A DNA stretch of 64,000 bases, from positions 5,474,501 to 5,538,500 of the forward strand of contig NZ_CP050698.1 of NCBI RefSeq assembly GCF_005116655.2, written 5' to 3'. The stretch is from Desulfosediminicola flagellatus. Its GTDB lineage: Bacteria; Desulfobacterota; Desulfobulbia; Desulfobulbales; Desulfocapsaceae. The notes under the pieces are model-generated. The model saw only the letters and a program-made list of their open reading frames with translations. It did not search any database and was not told the origin of the DNA. The position numbers were made by a program, and so were the translations under genes. Positions 1 through 8,836 of this stretch are shown here, one piece after another; the stretch's first letter is position 1, and each line of letters begins with the position of its first letter.

Positions 1-1
1 G

Positions 2-439
2 GAGCCGGCCGAAGATGTATCAATCATCCACTATACTAAAACCATCGTCGCAGCATTTGGTGACGATCAGGGCTGGGATACCCCCGCAGGATTACCCACT
101 GAGATAATCCCTCAGCTCAGGCCATTCGGCAATTACGCTGGTAACTCGTTTACCGGAAAAGTGCTGCTAAACGGCAACCCCGTCCCCTTTGCAGAGGTTG
201 AGGTCGAACTTTACAATCAGGCAGGCACATACACAGCTCCAAGCGACTATCATATAACCCAGGTAGTCAAGGCTGACGAAAGAGGTATATTCAGCTTCAC
301 CTGCCCGAAACCGGGCTGGTGGGGATTTTCAGCACTCAATGAAGCCGATTACACACTCAAAAACCCGCAGGGAGAAGAGAAAGGCGTTGAGCTTGGCGCT
401 GTCCTGTGGATCTATCTTGATGAGTATACAGCCAAGTGA
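2..439 (+). CDS. NikK-like DUF4198 protein of a nickel/cobalt ECF transporter (3' end only)
   Basis: The reading frame is open from the window edge, so the start lies outside and only the last 145 residues are seen. They read as a beta-rich extracytoplasmic domain followed by a hydrophobic end (VELGAVLWIYLDEY), resembling DUF4198/NikK proteins that accompany nickel and cobalt ECF transporters. The visible part holds a carboxypeptidase-regulatory-like stretch (GKVLLNGNPVPFAEVEVEL). Its stop overlaps the GTG start of the next gene by 4 bases, so it is translationally coupled to cbiQ. The role as an accessory metal-capture subunit is inferred from family and neighbours. Metal specificity cannot be read from this fragment. 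Confidence 0.6.
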   Translation, partial: EPAEDVSIIHYTKTIVAAFGDDQGWDTPAGLPTEIIPQLRPFGNYAGNSFTGKVLLNGNPVPFAEVEVELYNQAGTYTAPSDYHITQVVKADERGIFSFTCPKPGWWGFSALNEADYTLKNPQGEEKGVELGAVLWIYLDEYTAK

Positions 440-1191
440 TATTTGAACGGTTCAGCCAGGGAACATCTCTGCTTCATACAACAGACACCAGAATTAAACT
501 GGTAAGCGCAATGACAGTCACCCTTGTCATTGCACTGTGCCAGAATTGGCGTACAGCGCTTATCGGGCTGGTATTTTCGATTATAACTGCACATTTTGCC
601 AGGCTTAATTTTCGCGCCGTTTTTATGCGTCTGCTTGTAGTAAACAGTTTTACACTATTTCTCTGGCTCACCCTGCCACTGACATATCCCGGAGAATCAT
701 TAATTGCTCTCGGCCCCCTCACTGTAAGTCGTGAGGGGGTTGACCTCGCAACCCTGATTACCCTTAAAACCAATGCGATAATCATATTCTGCATTGCACT
801 GCTTGCCACCTCCACAATTGCCGATATAGGCCATGGACTTGGGAAGTTGCGATTTCCTACAAAACTCTGCCTGCTGCTCTTATTCTCATACCGGTATATA
901 TTTGTTATCCATCAGGAGTTCCAGCGTTTAACACGTGCAGCTCAACTCCGTTGTTTTCAACCCGGTACCAACATGCACACCTACAGAACATACGGCTATC
1001 TCTTTGGCATGACACTTGTCAAGAGTTACCACCGTGCGGAGCGGGTTAACCAGGCAATGATGCTCCGCGGGTTCCATGGCCGATTCTATAGCCTTAACAA
1101 TACACACATTTCTACCACCGATCTGTTTTTTGTTACAGCCATGCTCATCACAGCAGCGGGTCTTGGCATTTTAGAACTCTTTATTTTTTAA
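436..1191 (+). CDS. cbiQ: CbiQ/NikQ, ECF transporter T component (Ni/Co)
   Basis: A 251-residue integral membrane protein, the usual CbiQ length. It shows the conserved cytoplasmic coupling region near the C-terminus (SYHRAERVNQAMMLRGFHG), which contacts the ATPase, and the typical LRFPTKLCLLLLFSYRYIFV segment. In the family this subunit couples ATP hydrolysis by CbiO to the substrate-binding membrane subunit. The start is GTG, overlapping the upstream stop by 4 bases. It sits between a NikK-like gene and cbiO in a tight operon, so the system imports a transition metal, probably nickel or cobalt. Confidence 0.88.
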   Translation: MIFERFSQGTSLLHTTDTRIKLVSAMTVTLVIALCQNWRTALIGLVFSIITAHFARLNFRAVFMRLLVVNSFTLFLWLTLPLTYPGESLIALGPLTVSREGVDLATLITLKTNAIIIFCIALLATSTIADIGHGLGKLRFPTKLCLLLLFSYRYIFVIHQEFQRLTRAAQLRCFQPGTNMHTYRTYGYLFGMTLVKSYHRAERVNQAMMLRGFHGRFYSLNNTHISTTDLFFVTAMLITAAGLGILELFIF

Positions 1192-1206
1192 TCAGCTGAG
1201 GTGATC

Positions 1207-1941
1207 ATGAGCACTACCGCAATCCTTGAACTTCGGGACATTTCATTTACTTTTCCCAATAGATCTCAACCAATTCTTGACCAGTTTAGTATGCCATTCA
1301 GTTCCGGCCAGAAACTCGGGCTTATCGGGCCAAACGGCTGCGGAAAGACTACTCTTTTTCATATTATCATGGGGCTGCACAAGCCGGATTCGGGTGTCAT
1401 TCTATTTAAAGGTAATGAAGTAAGAGGAAAAGACGATTTCAAGAATTTACGAAAAGATATAGGTCTGCTCTTTCAGGATGCGGATGATCAGCTCTTCTCC
1501 CCCACAGTTATTGAAGATATCGCCTTTGGACCGCTCAATATGGGAGCAAGCCCCAAAGAAGCCAGAGAGATTGCCCTTCAAACGCTGGAAAGACTGGGGC
1601 TGACTGATTTTGCCGAGCGCATCACCCATCAGCTGTCAGGTGGAGAAAAAAAGCTCGTTTCTCTTGCAACGATCATGGCAATGCAGCCCAAGGCGTTATT
1701 GCTTGATGAACCCACCAACAACCTGGACCCGCAAACCAGACACAAGCTCATACATATCCTGCGCGATCTAGACCTGGCCTATATTATAATTTCACACGAT
1801 TGGGATTTTCTCGCCGATACCTGTGATGATATCTATGCAATGAATGCAGGCAAGGTCAAACAATGCGGTAAAGACCATCTGCATAATCACAGCCACGCAC
1901 ACCCGCATGGTGAACAACCACACAGACATGGACACAATTGA
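1207..1941 (+). CDS. cbiO: CbiO/NikO, ECF transporter ATPase with His-rich tail
   Basis: ABC ATPase of about 244 residues with Walker A (GPNGCGKT), signature (LSGGEKK), Walker B with catalytic Glu (ALLLDEPTNNLD) and H-loop (IIISHD). It energises the metal ECF transporter encoded just upstream. I chose the ATG at 1207 because GAGG lies at a good distance before it; the in-frame GTG at 1201 falls inside that ribosome-binding site. The last 20 or so residues are dominated by His (HNHSHAHPHGEQPHRHGHN), an extension that suggests metal buffering or sensing on the cytoplasmic side. The ATPase assignment is firm; the tail's role is inference. Confidence 0.92.
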   Translation: MSTTAILELRDISFTFPNRSQPILDQFSMPFSSGQKLGLIGPNGCGKTTLFHIIMGLHKPDSGVILFKGNEVRGKDDFKNLRKDIGLLFQDADDQLFSPTVIEDIAFGPLNMGASPKEAREIALQTLERLGLTDFAERITHQLSGGEKKLVSLATIMAMQPKALLLDEPTNNLDPQTRHKLIHILRDLDLAYIIISHDWDFLADTCDDIYAMNAGKVKQCGKDHLHNHSHAHPHGEQPHRHGHN

Positions 1942-2027
1942 GTAAGGCTGGAAGCGTGAGGAGTAAGGGGTAATGAGGAAGGGATACACGAAAGCAGATA
2001 CACTTCAAAAACAGGCTATTTGGATAC

Positions 2028-3920
2028 TTACTGAACCTGCACAACATCAATCTCAACTCTTCTATTGAGGGTTCGTCCCTCAGGGGTTGTATTTGAGGCG
2101 ATAGGTTGCCTGCTGCCAAAACCTCTCACCTTCAATTGCTCTGCATCAATACCTTTACCAAGAAAAAAGCTCTTCAGCATATTCGCCCTGAACAGGGAAA
2201 GTTTGTAATTATACACCTCGGAACCATATGAATCAGTATGCCCTGAGATGTAGACCACATGATCAGGATGCTGTTTTATTGCTTCGACAAACCCATCCAC
2301 ATGTTCAAGGTCTGCAAAATAAAAATCGCTGGACCCAGGATCAAATCGGACTGTCACCTTTTTATTGAGTAATGGAGGATTCTGTTCAAGTAATGCCAGC
2401 GGATCATCATCAACAGTGTTATCAACTGCTGTATCATCTTTTGTCTCAAAAGAGACTGTCTTTTCATCCACTGACTCACCTGCATCAAACTGAATGGCAG
2501 AGTTGCCATCCTTTCCCGCCAGAACCGGCACATTGCCAGCGTCTGGCACCAACTCCGATACCGGTTCCTGCTCTGCAACAGCACTTTGCAAAGCCACGCC
2601 AGTCTTCTCCATTGTAGAGACCGACACAGGCATGACTGACGTCGGAGGCTCACGATTCACTACTAATCCAGAATTTTCAATCGCATCAACCTTTTCAACC
2701 TCCACCGCAACAGGGTTGCTCGGAGCAGCCCGTTTCTCAATGGTATCAGAGGGCTCTACCTTCTCAATTGTTGCATTGTCGTTCTGTTCAACCTGTTCTT
2801 CAGTAACTGGCTGGCTGATCAGCGAAACAGGTGGCCTGCTACCGCCAGTCAACGTATCCCTTACCGATGACAGATACACACCAAGTTCATTATATTTCGC
2901 AACAAAGGTTGTAGGTGACAGAAAAAAGAAAATCACCAGCAACCCTGCACAAGTGATTACAGCCTTCGACCAGGAGAAGTCAGAGCGACTCTTTACAGGA
3001 ATACCAGGAGCACGCTTTTTTCCAGAATTTGGTGCCACCCGGTGAGTGGTATCCAGCTTTATTTGCGGCGGTATCGGGCGTGGTGGCGGGAGAGGTTGCC
3101 GAGACATAGATTTGTAATGCTCAAGCTTCAGGTCTTTTGCACACATCTTCACCATTTCAATATTTATGACCTTCATCTCTTTGACAAAACCATTTAAAAG
3201 GCAATGGTCACAAATAACATTTATTCTACGGGGAAAACCTCCTGAATACGCCTGAATCTCACGGACAGCAGCTTCGTCAAAAAGCTGTTCTTTAGTCCCG
3301 GCCACAAGCAACCTGTGACGTATATAGTTTGCTGTCTCATTTTCTGACAGAGGATTCAGATGGTAGTTAAGGGTCAGGCGTTGGGCAACAGCTCTGTTCT
3401 CTGGACTATCGAGGATTTCGTTAAACTCGTCCTGGCCTACAAAAAAGATATTTAAAAGATTATTACCGTCCTTCTGAATGTTGGAAAGGAGGCGAATTTC
3501 TTCAAGCAGATCTTGTGTTAACAGTTGGGATTCATCAATCAGCAGCAGGACTTTCCTGCCCTGTTCAGCGGCTCTCTCTAAAAAATTCTGGAAATGAAAA
3601 AGAAACTTGCCTTTGGTGGTAAACTCACCCTGAATTTTAAAAGCCCTGGCGATATACTCCAGGAAATCCATGAGTTCAAGTCGGGGATCAGGCACTGAAG
3701 CATAGAGAATATCTTCACTAAGGCTCTGAATGAGGGTATTGATAAGTGTAGTTTTACCGGTTCCTACATCTCCGGTAAGCAGCATGAACCCCTTGTTATC
3801 AAGAACGCCGTATTTCAGCGTAGCCAGAGCCTCTTTGTGTTTCTCACCAAGCCAGATAAACGCAGGGTCCGACGATATCTGAAACGGTTTAGAGTTGAGA
3901 TTATAAAATGTTGTGTACAT
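2028..3920 (-). CDS. ExeA/GspA-like AAA ATPase fused to a C-terminal OmpA domain
   Basis: 630 residues. The N-terminal 270 form an ExeA-type AAA ATPase: Walker A GDVGTGKT at about 50-57, Walker B LLLIDESQ at about 125-132, and the family's opening pattern (YNLNSKPFQISSDP). A basic linker leads to one hydrophobic membrane segment near residue 320 (ITCAGLLVIFFFLSP), then a long acidic, low-complexity periplasmic linker, then an OmpA-like peptidoglycan-binding domain (about 520-630; GHTDSYGSEVYN and NRRVEI). The protein should therefore span the inner membrane with the ATPase inside and anchor to the wall outside. ExeA relatives help insert secretins or polysaccharide export channels through peptidoglycan. 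No secretin is nearby, so the partner is unknown. Confidence 0.82.
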   Translation of the reverse strand: MYTTFYNLNSKPFQISSDPAFIWLGEKHKEALATLKYGVLDNKGFMLLTGDVGTGKTTLINTLIQSLSEDILYASVPDPRLELMDFLEYIARAFKIQGEFTTKGKFLFHFQNFLERAAEQGRKVLLLIDESQLLTQDLLEEIRLLSNIQKDGNNLLNIFFVGQDEFNEILDSPENRAVAQRLTLNYHLNPLSENETANYIRHRLLVAGTKEQLFDEAAVREIQAYSGGFPRRINVICDHCLLNGFVKEMKVINIEMVKMCAKDLKLEHYKSMSRQPLPPPRPIPPQIKLDTTHRVAPNSGKKRAPGIPVKSRSDFSWSKAVITCAGLLVIFFFLSPTTFVAKYNELGVYLSSVRDTLTGGSRPPVSLISQPVTEEQVEQNDNATIEKVEPSDTIEKRAAPSNPVAVEVEKVDAIENSGLVVNREPPTSVMPVSVSTMEKTGVALQSAVAEQEPVSELVPDAGNVPVLAGKDGNSAIQFDAGESVDEKTVSFETKDDTAVDNTVDDDPLALLEQNPPLLNKKVTVRFDPGSSDFYFADLEHVDGFVEAIKQHPDHVVYISGHTDSYGSEVYNYKLSLFRANMLKSFFLGKGIDAEQLKVRGFGSRQPIASNTTPEGRTLNRRVEIDVVQVQ

Positions 3921-4217
3921 ACGGGACCTGTTTACCTAAAAGTCATGTCAAATCGGTGTAATATAAAAGAAAACAATAAAAACAAGCAGTTGCCATCTTC
4001 ATACTATGCGTATTAATTCAACGACCGCAACCACCACAGGCTACAGCCAGGTTGATTAGTCTGAGAATGTTGCAATTTCAAACACAAGTCAACATATTCC
4101 GTTATATCTTACTAGAAAATCGACGAGTTATTAGTCAAGGTCTCACCGTAGCAGTAAGAACTCCCCCACCAGCCTGCAGTTTGTAAAATACACATTTTTG
4201 CTACATTCCTACACTTT

Positions 4218-4233
4218 TGTCACTCATCCTACA
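4218..4233 (+). promoter_or_regulatory. NifA upstream activator sequence (TGT-N10-ACA)
   Basis: TGT at 4218-4220 and ACA at 4231-4233 are exactly 10 bases apart, matching the NifA enhancer consensus. The site lies about 90 bp upstream of the -24 element of a consensus sigma-54 promoter, a normal distance for DNA looping. Position and downstream nif genes support NifA control. Confidence 0.72.
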
Positions 4234-4323
4234 TACATTCCTTTCATTGTCCGAACTTCAAAAATCAACCGACACCCATCGCAAATAATCGTTTTAACTA
4301 CATTTACATTACACATACAACAT

Positions 4324-4338
4324 TGGCACGATGGTTGC
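4324..4338 (+). promoter_or_regulatory. Sigma-54 (-24/-12) promoter of nifENB
   Basis: TGGCAC-GATGG-TTGC matches the RpoN consensus TGGCAC-N5-TTGC at every specified base. GG sits at -24 and GC at -12, which predicts transcription from about 4350, some 40 bases before the nifE ATG. Confidence 0.88.
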
Positions 4339-4388
4339 TCATATAGAGGCATAGCAATTAAACCCTGTCTCAACTTACAGAGCGAGTT

Positions 4389-5741
4389 ATGCAACCATCA
4401 TATGCCTTAAAAGAACGAGAAGCACAGATACATCGAAAAGGAAATACACCTTTTGAAATCGAGTGTGACAAAGACAGCCTCGCAGGCGCTGTAAGTCAGC
4501 GGGCCTGTGTTTTCTGCGGATCACGGGTTGTACTCTACCCCATCGCAGATGCTGTCCATCTGGTACATGGCCCGATCGGCTGTGCTGTCTATACCTGGGA
4601 TATCCGCGGAGCCTTATCGTCAGGCCCGGAGCTTCATCGCCTCTCCTTTTCTACAGATCTTCAGGAAATGGATGTCATTTTTGGTGGAGAACCAAAACTC
4701 TATAAAGCCCTTATCGAACTTATCGACCGCCATAATCCGAAAGCTGCCTTTGTCTACTCCACCTGTATCGTCGGACTCATTGGCGATGATCTTGAAGCGG
4801 TATGTAAACGGGTGGAAAAAGAAAAAGGCATTCCCGTATTACCCGTAATGTCCGAAGGCTTTAAAGGCAATAAACGTGCAGGTTATCAAGCCGCATGTAA
4901 TGCAATGTCGCGACTCGTGGGGACCGGTGACATAAGCGGGATATCCAAGCGCAGTATCAATATTCTTGGGGATTTTAACCTGGCTGGGGAAATCTGGCTA
5001 ATCCGCGAATACTTCAACCGCATCGGTGTTGAGGTTGTTGCCAACATTACCGGAGACGGTCGTGTTGAAGACATCAAACGGTGTCATGGTGCGGCGCTCA
5101 ACGTTGTCCAGTGTTCAGGGGCTACCCAGGATCTGGCCAATATGATGGAAGAACAATTCGGCATACCGTCAATTCGGGTCTCATACTTCGGTGTCGAGGA
5201 TATGGCTGAATCGCTCTATGAAGTTGCACGCTACTTCGAAGATGACGAGATGCTTGAGAAAGCCCGGGAACTGGTAAAGGAAGAACTCCAAACCCTGCTG
5301 CCTAAACTGCAAAAGTACAAAAAAGCACTCAAAGGGAAAAAAGCCGCAATTTATGTGGGTGGTGCGTTCAAGGCCTTTTCACTCGTCAAGGCTTTCCGCC
5401 TGATAGGTATGGATGTGGTAATGGTCGGTTCCCAGACTGGTACCCGCGAAGATTATGAAGAACTTCAGGAAATAACAGATGACGGCACCATCATTATTGA
5501 TGACGCCAACCCTCTGGAACTTTCCGCTATCATGAAAGAAAAAGATGTCGACATCTTTGTGGGAGGCGTCAAAGAACGCCCAATCGCGTACAAACTCGGC
5601 GTCGCATTCTGTGACCACAACCACGAAAGAAAAGAAATGCTTGCCGGTTTTGAGGGCATGCTCAACTTCGCCAGTGAAGTCTACGGATCAGTTATGAGCC
5701 CTGTATGGCAATTCGTACCACGGCGATCTGAGGAGGATTGA
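4389..5741 (+). CDS. nifE: NifE, nitrogenase FeMo-cofactor scaffold subunit
   Basis: 450 residues of the nitrogenase component 1 family. Cys motifs near the N-terminus (ACVFCGSR, GPIGCAVYTWD) match NifE, which with NifN forms the scaffold where the NifB-made cluster gains Mo and homocitrate. GDDLEAV and the C-terminal FVGGVKERPIAYK segment also fit NifE. The ATG follows a GAGCGAG-type ribosome site. It is the first gene after a sigma-54 promoter with a NifA site and is followed within 2 bases by nifN. nifH, nifD and nifK are not in this window. Confidence 0.95.
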   Translation: MQPSYALKEREAQIHRKGNTPFEIECDKDSLAGAVSQRACVFCGSRVVLYPIADAVHLVHGPIGCAVYTWDIRGALSSGPELHRLSFSTDLQEMDVIFGGEPKLYKALIELIDRHNPKAAFVYSTCIVGLIGDDLEAVCKRVEKEKGIPVLPVMSEGFKGNKRAGYQAACNAMSRLVGTGDISGISKRSINILGDFNLAGEIWLIREYFNRIGVEVVANITGDGRVEDIKRCHGAALNVVQCSGATQDLANMMEEQFGIPSIRVSYFGVEDMAESLYEVARYFEDDEMLEKARELVKEELQTLLPKLQKYKKALKGKKAAIYVGGAFKAFSLVKAFRLIGMDVVMVGSQTGTREDYEELQEITDDGTIIIDDANPLELSAIMKEKDVDIFVGGVKERPIAYKLGVAFCDHNHERKEMLAGFEGMLNFASEVYGSVMSPVWQFVPRRSEED

Positions 5742-5743
5742 AA

Positions 5744-7099
5744 ATGTCTAAAATGCCCAACTATGTATCAACCACAAACGCCTGTAAACTCTGCAAACCC
5801 TTAGGCGCATCTCTCGCCTTTCGCGGCATTGAAGGTGCAGTACCCTTCCTGCATGGATCTCAGGGTTGTGCGACCTATATGCGCAGATACATTATCAGCC
5901 ACTTCAATGAACCGATCGATATAGCCTCATCTTCTCTCGGTGAAAAACATGCTGTTTACGGTGGCTCCGCTAACCTGAAGCTGGGATTAAATAACGTCAT
6001 TTCCAAATATGCACCGCAACTGATCGGTGTGGCGACAACCTGTCTTACCGAGACAATAGGTGATGATGTCAAGATGATCCTTCATGAATATCAGGAAGAG
6101 TTTCAGAATGGAATTAACGACCCGTATATAATTTCAGTATCCACCCCAAGCTATTCCGGTACACATATGGAGGGGTTCAATGCAGCCCTGAAAGCTGTTG
6201 TGGAGCAGTTAAGTACGGGGGGAAATCGTGAGGATACAATTAATATCCTTCCCGGTTTCATCTCCGCAGCAGATCTTCGTTATCTCAAAGAAATGGTAAA
6301 AGATTTCGGTATCTCAGCAACAATACTTCCTGATATTTCAGAGACACTTGATGGTGAAGCATTAAACGAATACCCGCTTATTCCAAAGGGCGGCACACCG
6401 ATCGCCGACATCCAGAAAATGGGTTCATCACGCCTTACCCTTGAGTGCGGCAGCACCCTGCCTGATGAAACGGCAGGAACAAGCTTGAAGAAAATGTTTG
6501 AGGTTCCCCTGCAGCGGTTCGGTCTACCCATAGGTATCCGGGAAACCGATGCATTCATGAGTGCTCTCGAAAAAGCCAGCGGCAGCCCCATGCCAGAGAA
6601 ATACGCAAAAGCACGCGGCAGACTGATCGATGCCATGGTTGATGGCCATAAATATATCTTCGGTAAGCGGGCCATCGTGTATGGCGAAGAAGATCTGGTT
6701 GTCGGACTCACCTCAATGCTTGCGGAGATTGGTGTAAAACCAGTGCTATGCGCATCTGGCGGAAAAAGTGGCAAGTTCGAAAGGTCTATTAAACACGTTC
6801 TGGAAGGAATCGACTGCGATATGCCGGAAGTTCATGAAAACGTCGATTTTTTTGACATTCAGGAGCGGGCCGCAGAACTCGAAATCGATATACTTATCGG
6901 CCACTCGAAAGGATACACGTTCAGCCGCGCTGAAAACATCCCGCTTATTCGTGTCGGCTTCCCGATCCATGACCGCGTTGGCGGTCAGCGTTTGCTTCAC
7001 ATAGGATATCACGGTGCCCAGCAGCTCTTTGACACCATCACCAATACCATGATCGCAAAGAAACAGGACGACTCAGATGTAGGCTACAGCTACATGTAG
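5744..7099 (+). CDS. nifN: NifN, nitrogenase cofactor scaffold subunit
   Basis: About 451 residues, nitrogenase component 1 family. The N-terminal CKLCKPLGAS and HGSQGCATYMRR segments are typical of NifN, partner of NifE in the E2N2 cofactor scaffold. I placed the start at the ATG at 5744, which has a strong AGGAGG at 5731-5736; an in-frame TTG at 5738 is less likely. It follows the nifE stop directly, so the two subunits are probably co-translated. Confidence 0.95.
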   Translation: MSKMPNYVSTTNACKLCKPLGASLAFRGIEGAVPFLHGSQGCATYMRRYIISHFNEPIDIASSSLGEKHAVYGGSANLKLGLNNVISKYAPQLIGVATTCLTETIGDDVKMILHEYQEEFQNGINDPYIISVSTPSYSGTHMEGFNAALKAVVEQLSTGGNREDTINILPGFISAADLRYLKEMVKDFGISATILPDISETLDGEALNEYPLIPKGGTPIADIQKMGSSRLTLECGSTLPDETAGTSLKKMFEVPLQRFGLPIGIRETDAFMSALEKASGSPMPEKYAKARGRLIDAMVDGHKYIFGKRAIVYGEEDLVVGLTSMLAEIGVKPVLCASGGKSGKFERSIKHVLEGIDCDMPEVHENVDFFDIQERAAELEIDILIGHSKGYTFSRAENIPLIRVGFPIHDRVGGQRLLHIGYHGAQQLFDTITNTMIAKKQDDSDVGYSYM

Positions 7100-7165
7100 A
7101 GACACACAATTGTCGTTTGCCCTCTAATACGGGCTACCTGATCGCATAATCAAAGAGGCGAAATA

Positions 7166-8443
7166 ATGAAAAAAATCACAATAAAAGATTTCCATCGTCA
7201 CCCATGCTTCAACCCTGAAGCGAAAGGTAAATTCGGTCGTGTTCATTTGCCGGTAGCACCAAAATGCAATATCAAGTGCAACTTCTGCGATCGCAAATAT
7301 GACTGTGTCAATGAGTCTCGGCCAGGCGTCACATCATCCATTCTCAGCCCGCAGCAGGCAAAGCTCTATATGGACAAGGTCCTCGAAAAAGAACCTCGCA
7401 TTACAGTTGCAGGCATTGCCGGCCCCGGCGATCCGTTTGCCAACGCCGAAGAGACGATGGGAACGCTCCGAATGATACGTGAAAACTATCCTGAAACACT
7501 CCTCTGTGTATCATCAAACGGCATGGGCATAGGCCCTTACATCGAAGAGCTGGCGCATCTTGAGGTTAGTCATGTAACCATTACTGTCTGTGCAGTTGAT
7601 CCTGAAATCGGTAGTAAAATATATGGATGGGTCAGTGATAATAATGTTGTTTACCGTGGAGTTCAGGGAGCAAAACTGCTGCTCGGTCGACAGCTTAACG
7701 CTGTTAAGAAGCTTAAAGAACATGGCATCACAGTAAAAATCAATTGTATCGTTATCCCGGGCGTCAACGATCACCACATTGAAGAGGTCGCCGCCAAAAT
7801 GCAGGAACTCGGTGCAGACCTGTTCAACTGCATGGCACTTTTTCCAAACGTCAACACACCCTTTGGTAAAATTGAACAACCGGATAAACAGACCATGCAT
7901 GAGCTACGCAAAAAGGCGGAAGAATATCTTCCGCAAATGCGACACTGCACACGTTGTCGAGCTGATGCAGTTGGATTGCTTGGTGAAGACAGGACCGAGG
8001 AGTTCCGCAGTTGCCTCAGTGACTGTTCAACAACTCAAATACATGAAGGCGTAGAACGGCCCTACATTGCCGTGGCAAGCCAGGAAGGGATTCTGGTTAA
8101 CCAACATCTCGGTGAGGCAAAATCATTTCAGATATGGTCCATGGAATCGGGGGAACTCAAAAAGGTCACAGAAAGAAATGCACCCCCCGCTGGAGGAGGC
8201 ATCAAGCGCTGGCATAAACTCGCCAAAATTCTCGGCGATTGTCGTGCAGTCCTTATCAGCGGCATAGGTGACACCCCACTCGACATTCTGATGAAATCGG
8301 GCGTGGAACCCGTCGAAGCCGCAGGTTTTATCGAAGAAGCCCTGACCACAGTATACGAGGGTGGTCATACAGCTGGCCTTAAAGGAAGACGCAAATCGTG
8401 TGCTTCAGGAGAGTGCATGGGCTCAGGCGGCGGTTGCGGCTGA
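7166..8443 (+). CDS. nifB: NifB, radical SAM FeMo-co core synthase with C-terminal NifX-like domain
   Basis: 425 residues. The radical SAM motif CNIKCNFC lies near residue 40. NifB uses SAM to insert carbide and build NifB-co, the 8Fe core of FeMo-co. The C-terminal third, from about YIAVASQEGILVNQHLGEAK, is a NifX/NafY-like cofactor-binding domain, giving the common two-domain form. The tail is Cys- and Gly-rich (CASGECMGSGGGCG). A ribosome site GAGGCGA precedes the ATG. It lies 66 bp after nifN on the same strand, probably in the same operon. Confidence 0.95.
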   Translation: MKKITIKDFHRHPCFNPEAKGKFGRVHLPVAPKCNIKCNFCDRKYDCVNESRPGVTSSILSPQQAKLYMDKVLEKEPRITVAGIAGPGDPFANAEETMGTLRMIRENYPETLLCVSSNGMGIGPYIEELAHLEVSHVTITVCAVDPEIGSKIYGWVSDNNVVYRGVQGAKLLLGRQLNAVKKLKEHGITVKINCIVIPGVNDHHIEEVAAKMQELGADLFNCMALFPNVNTPFGKIEQPDKQTMHELRKKAEEYLPQMRHCTRCRADAVGLLGEDRTEEFRSCLSDCSTTQIHEGVERPYIAVASQEGILVNQHLGEAKSFQIWSMESGELKKVTERNAPPAGGGIKRWHKLAKILGDCRAVLISGIGDTPLDILMKSGVEPVEAAGFIEEALTTVYEGGHTAGLKGRRKSCASGECMGSGGGCG

Positions 8444-8749
8444 TTGTCAACACCACGCAACCTGATTTTTAAATTTCTTAACGTTACAACTACAAAGTTT
8501 TCATCAGACACGTGTGGTCAACTATTGCAGGGCAGGGTCCTCATTTTCCATTAAACTCTTCCGGGGGACTCTGCCTTGTATTTAGTGCACTCTTGCCAAT
8601 ATGCTCAGATTATCAGAATATCCTGCTCATCATTCTGTTGTTTAATCCTGGTATAATATGCAATAATCGTTTCCCTGTTCAATTCATGCCGCTGAGGCAT
8701 CGGTAGTACCGGCTTCACCTAATAGTGTATCCAAGCGGCAGGAGGGAAC
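8444..8749. other. Intergenic space after nifB
   Basis: About 300 bp between convergent genes. I see no convincing gene, RNA or repeat; the terminator of the downstream minus-strand gene is listed separately. No clear terminator for nifB was recognised. Confidence 0.4.
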
Positions 8750-8791
8750 AAAAAAAAAGCTCCTGAAGTGTCAAAAAACACCTCAGAAGCT
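8750..8791 (-). terminator. Rho-independent terminator of the OmpA/TSP3 gene
   Basis: Arms at 8758-8771 and 8778-8791 pair as a 14-bp stem with two mismatches around a CAAAAA loop. Read on the minus strand, the stem is followed by an unbroken U run (A9 on the plus strand at 8750-8758), about 45 bp after the stop of the 8837-9757 gene. Confidence 0.82.
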
Positions 8792-8836
8792 TTTGAGCTA
8801 CACAATATTAAGAGATATACCCTTAAACCAGCAGTG

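Larger units (their letters stand above)
3921..4388. promoter_or_regulatory. Intergenic region between the ExeA-OmpA gene and nifE
   Basis: This gap is the divergent control region. The right part holds the NifA-type site and sigma-54 promoter listed separately. The left part (3921-4200) is AT-rich and presumably carries the ExeA-OmpA promoter; no clear sigma-70 boxes were recognised there. Confidence 0.5.

Noticed and set aside
8512..8706. 64-codon open frame after nifB
   Set aside because: No ribosome site and composition unlike the neighbouring genes.
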